DNA of 6,723 nt from assembly GCA_039180865.1 (NCBI GenBank), contig JBCDCZ010000250.1, positions 1 to 6,723 of the forward strand. The letters run 5' to 3'. Shown piece by piece: positions 5,502-6,723 of this stretch; the stretch's first letter is position 1; the number at the start of each line of letters is the position of its first letter. This DNA is from JBCDCU01 sp039180865. Its GTDB lineage: Bacteria > Pseudomonadota > Alphaproteobacteria > Rhizobiales > JACESI01. The notes below the pieces were generated by a model. The model was not told where the DNA came from. It ran no database searches and saw nothing but the letters and a program-made list of their open reading frames with translations. Position numbers and translations under genes: made by a program.

Positions 5502-6671
5502 CTAGGCCGTCGCACGCTCCAATGGCAGGCTCATCATTCTTGCAGCCATTTCATTCAACCCGTCATCGTCGATTGTGCAGGCGGCGTTTTGCGCCATGCC
5601 GATATTCGCCGGGTTCTTCATTTCAACGGCAAGGGCCTCAACGGTCACTCCAGCGCATTCCTGCGGAAGCTCCGGCTGAATCCCGCAGGCACGCATGAGC
5701 TTCTGGAAAGCGTCCGGTAACGCTTCGGCGTTCGCAGCACCTCCAAGGGCTTCGGCGGCCCTTGCGTAATTGTCTCCGCCTTCCGGGCGTTCGACGAGCC
5801 AGGGAAGGCTCACTTCAAGCCCGAGCCCGGTGGCGCGCCCGTGATGGATCCGCGCCAAAGATCCAAGCCCGTGGCTGAGATTATGGCCCATGTGGGTATT
5901 GCAATTATGGAGCGCCAAACCGGCGACGGTCGCTGCCCATAAAACGTCACTGCGCACCTCGATATCAGAGCCATCCGCGACAGCTTTCGGCAGCGCCTCT
6001 TTCAAAATCCGGAGCGCTTCCAGGCCGAAAAGATGGCCCGCGCGGCTCGTCCTGCGGGAGGTCGAGCCTTCCAATGCATGCGCCACTGCATCAATGCCGG
6101 TCCAGGCCGTGATATGGGACGGAACGCTCAACGTCAGTTCCGGGTCGAGGACGGCGCGATCAAACATGAGTTCCTCACCCCAGAACCAGTTCTTCATACC
6201 CTCTTTATCGGAGATGATTGCAGTCCGCGTTACTTCCGAGCCCGTGCCCGCCGTAGTCGGGATTGCGATGGCCGGAAGGCCGTTTTCAGGTAGCGGCGTT
6301 GCGGCAAGCACATAGGCGCTTGCCGGTTTGTCGCCCGTTGCAATGGCTGCGACGACTTTGGAGGCATCCATGGCAGCCCCGCCACCGAGGCCGATCACCG
6401 TTTTACACCCGGTTTCTCGGGCGCGGGTGCAGAGTTCATCGACGAGCGCTTCCTTCGGCTCCCCGGCAATAACTGCCGCCATTTCGCAAGCGATCCCTTT
6501 GGCAGAAAGGTTGTTCGCCAACTGATCCGTGACACCGAGCTGCGCAAGCATCGCATCGGCGACGACAAGGACCGGCCCGCCGCCCATAGTCGCAACGATA
6601 TCCGGCACTTTGGCAAAGCGCCCGGCGCCAAACGTCATTGGTGGCACCCTGCCTGTGTTGAACAATAGCAT
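5502..6671 (-). CDS. Iron-containing (group III) alcohol dehydrogenase
   Basis: This is a cytosolic NAD(P)-dependent dehydrogenase interconverting an alcohol and its aldehyde or ketone, 389 residues, the family's normal size. The N-terminal Rossmann-like domain carries GGGAAMD (96-102), matching the family GGGSxxD motif for the cofactor pyrophosphate, and PTTAGTGSE (138-146). The all-helical C-terminal half holds the expected metal ligands: Asp194 and His198 in GIDAVAHALE, His263 in MGHNLSH and His277 in HHGRATG. All four are present, so the enzyme is likely active. The ATG at 6671 has an exceptionally good ribosome site. The substrate is not evident: the family includes propanediol, lactaldehyde, butanol, maleylacetate and hydroxybutyrate enzymes. 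It is followed after 142 nt by the EamA-family gene. The 52 nt upstream hold no recognisable gene; an upstream reading frame could end at a TGA at 6701-6699. Confidence 0.95.
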   Translation of the reverse strand: MLLFNTGRVPPMTFGAGRFAKVPDIVATMGGGPVLVVADAMLAQLGVTDQLANNLSAKGIACEMAAVIAGEPKEALVDELCTRARETGCKTVIGLGGGAAMDASKVVAAIATGDKPASAYVLAATPLPENGLPAIAIPTTAGTGSEVTRTAIISDKEGMKNWFWGEELMFDRAVLDPELTLSVPSHITAWTGIDAVAHALEGSTSRRTSRAGHLFGLEALRILKEALPKAVADGSDIEVRSDVLWAATVAGLALHNCNTHMGHNLSHGLGSLARIHHGRATGLGLEVSLPWLVERPEGGDNYARAAEALGGAANAEALPDAFQKLMRACGIQPELPQECAGVTVEALAVEMKNPANIGMAQNAACTIDDDGLNEMAARMMSLPLERATA

Positions 6672-6674
6672 ACG

Positions 6675-6684
6675 CCCCTCCTCC
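6675..6684 (-). promoter_or_regulatory. Strong Shine-Dalgarno for the iron-containing ADH
   Basis: GGAGGAGGGG on the minus strand includes a full GGAGG core ending 8 nt before the ATG at 6671. It fixes the start of the dehydrogenase and suggests high translation. Confidence 0.75.
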
Positions 6685-6723
6685 GAGCTCTTTCAGCCTC
6701 AAGCACCGACGGACCGTCTCATC

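Noticed and set aside
5890..6315. Plus-strand open frame opposite the iron-containing ADH
   Set aside because: It overlaps the catalytic core of a clearly real dehydrogenase on the other strand, with no recognisable protein features.
6708..6718. Inverted repeat GACGG-A-CCGTC near the right edge
   Set aside because: An 11-bp dyad with a 1-nt spacer at the window edge; without upstream context it cannot be told from chance or the end of another gene.
1..6723. Mobile element, CRISPR, toxin-antitoxin or defence system
   Set aside because: No transposase, integrase, repeat-spacer array, target-site duplication or defence-type gene was seen; all coding space is filled by transport and metabolic families.

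Overview
This 6.7-kb window comes from a proteobacterial chromosome and fits an alphaproteobacterium best, probably Rhizobiales or a relative. That placement is inferred from protein character and base composition (by eye somewhat above half G+C); no rRNA or other marker gene confirms it. Every gene I can support lies on the minus strand, so transcription runs from high to low coordinates. I see no tRNA, rRNA, CRISPR array, insertion sequence or phage gene.

In transcription order, the right half (6671 to 3029) encodes an iron-containing alcohol dehydrogenase, a ten-helix EamA/DMT-family transporter, a LysE/RhtB-family amino-acid exporter and a glutathione S-transferase-like protein. The gaps between them shrink from 142 to 66 to 30 nt. 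The last two or three may share a message, but no pathway clearly unites the four.

A 201-nt intergenic stretch (2828-3028) holds a weak terminator-like signal, two short inverted repeats and a candidate promoter. After it comes what looks like a metal-chelate uptake operon (2827 to 1): a small exported DUF2946-like protein with four cysteines, a periplasmic binding protein of the siderophore/cobalamin class (FecB/BtuF type), one FecCD/BtuC-type permease, and the start of the ATPase (FecE/BtuD type), which runs off the left edge. The permease stop and ATPase start overlap (TGATG), a sign of tight coupling. The likely cargo is an iron chelate, heme or a corrinoid; the sequence does not decide which.

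The genes themselves are ordinary. What is worth a second look is RNA-scale structure in the uptake operon. Between the DUF2946-like gene and the binding-protein gene, 57 nt can fold into a near-perfect three-way junction. Its outer 11-bp stem contains the upstream stop codon and ends at the next gene's Shine-Dalgarno. Between the binding-protein and permease genes, a 7-bp all-G/C hairpin places the permease start codon in its loop and its Shine-Dalgarno in its stem. The binding-protein cistron is thus bracketed by structure on both sides, as expected if its message is stabilised or its translation set apart from its neighbours.
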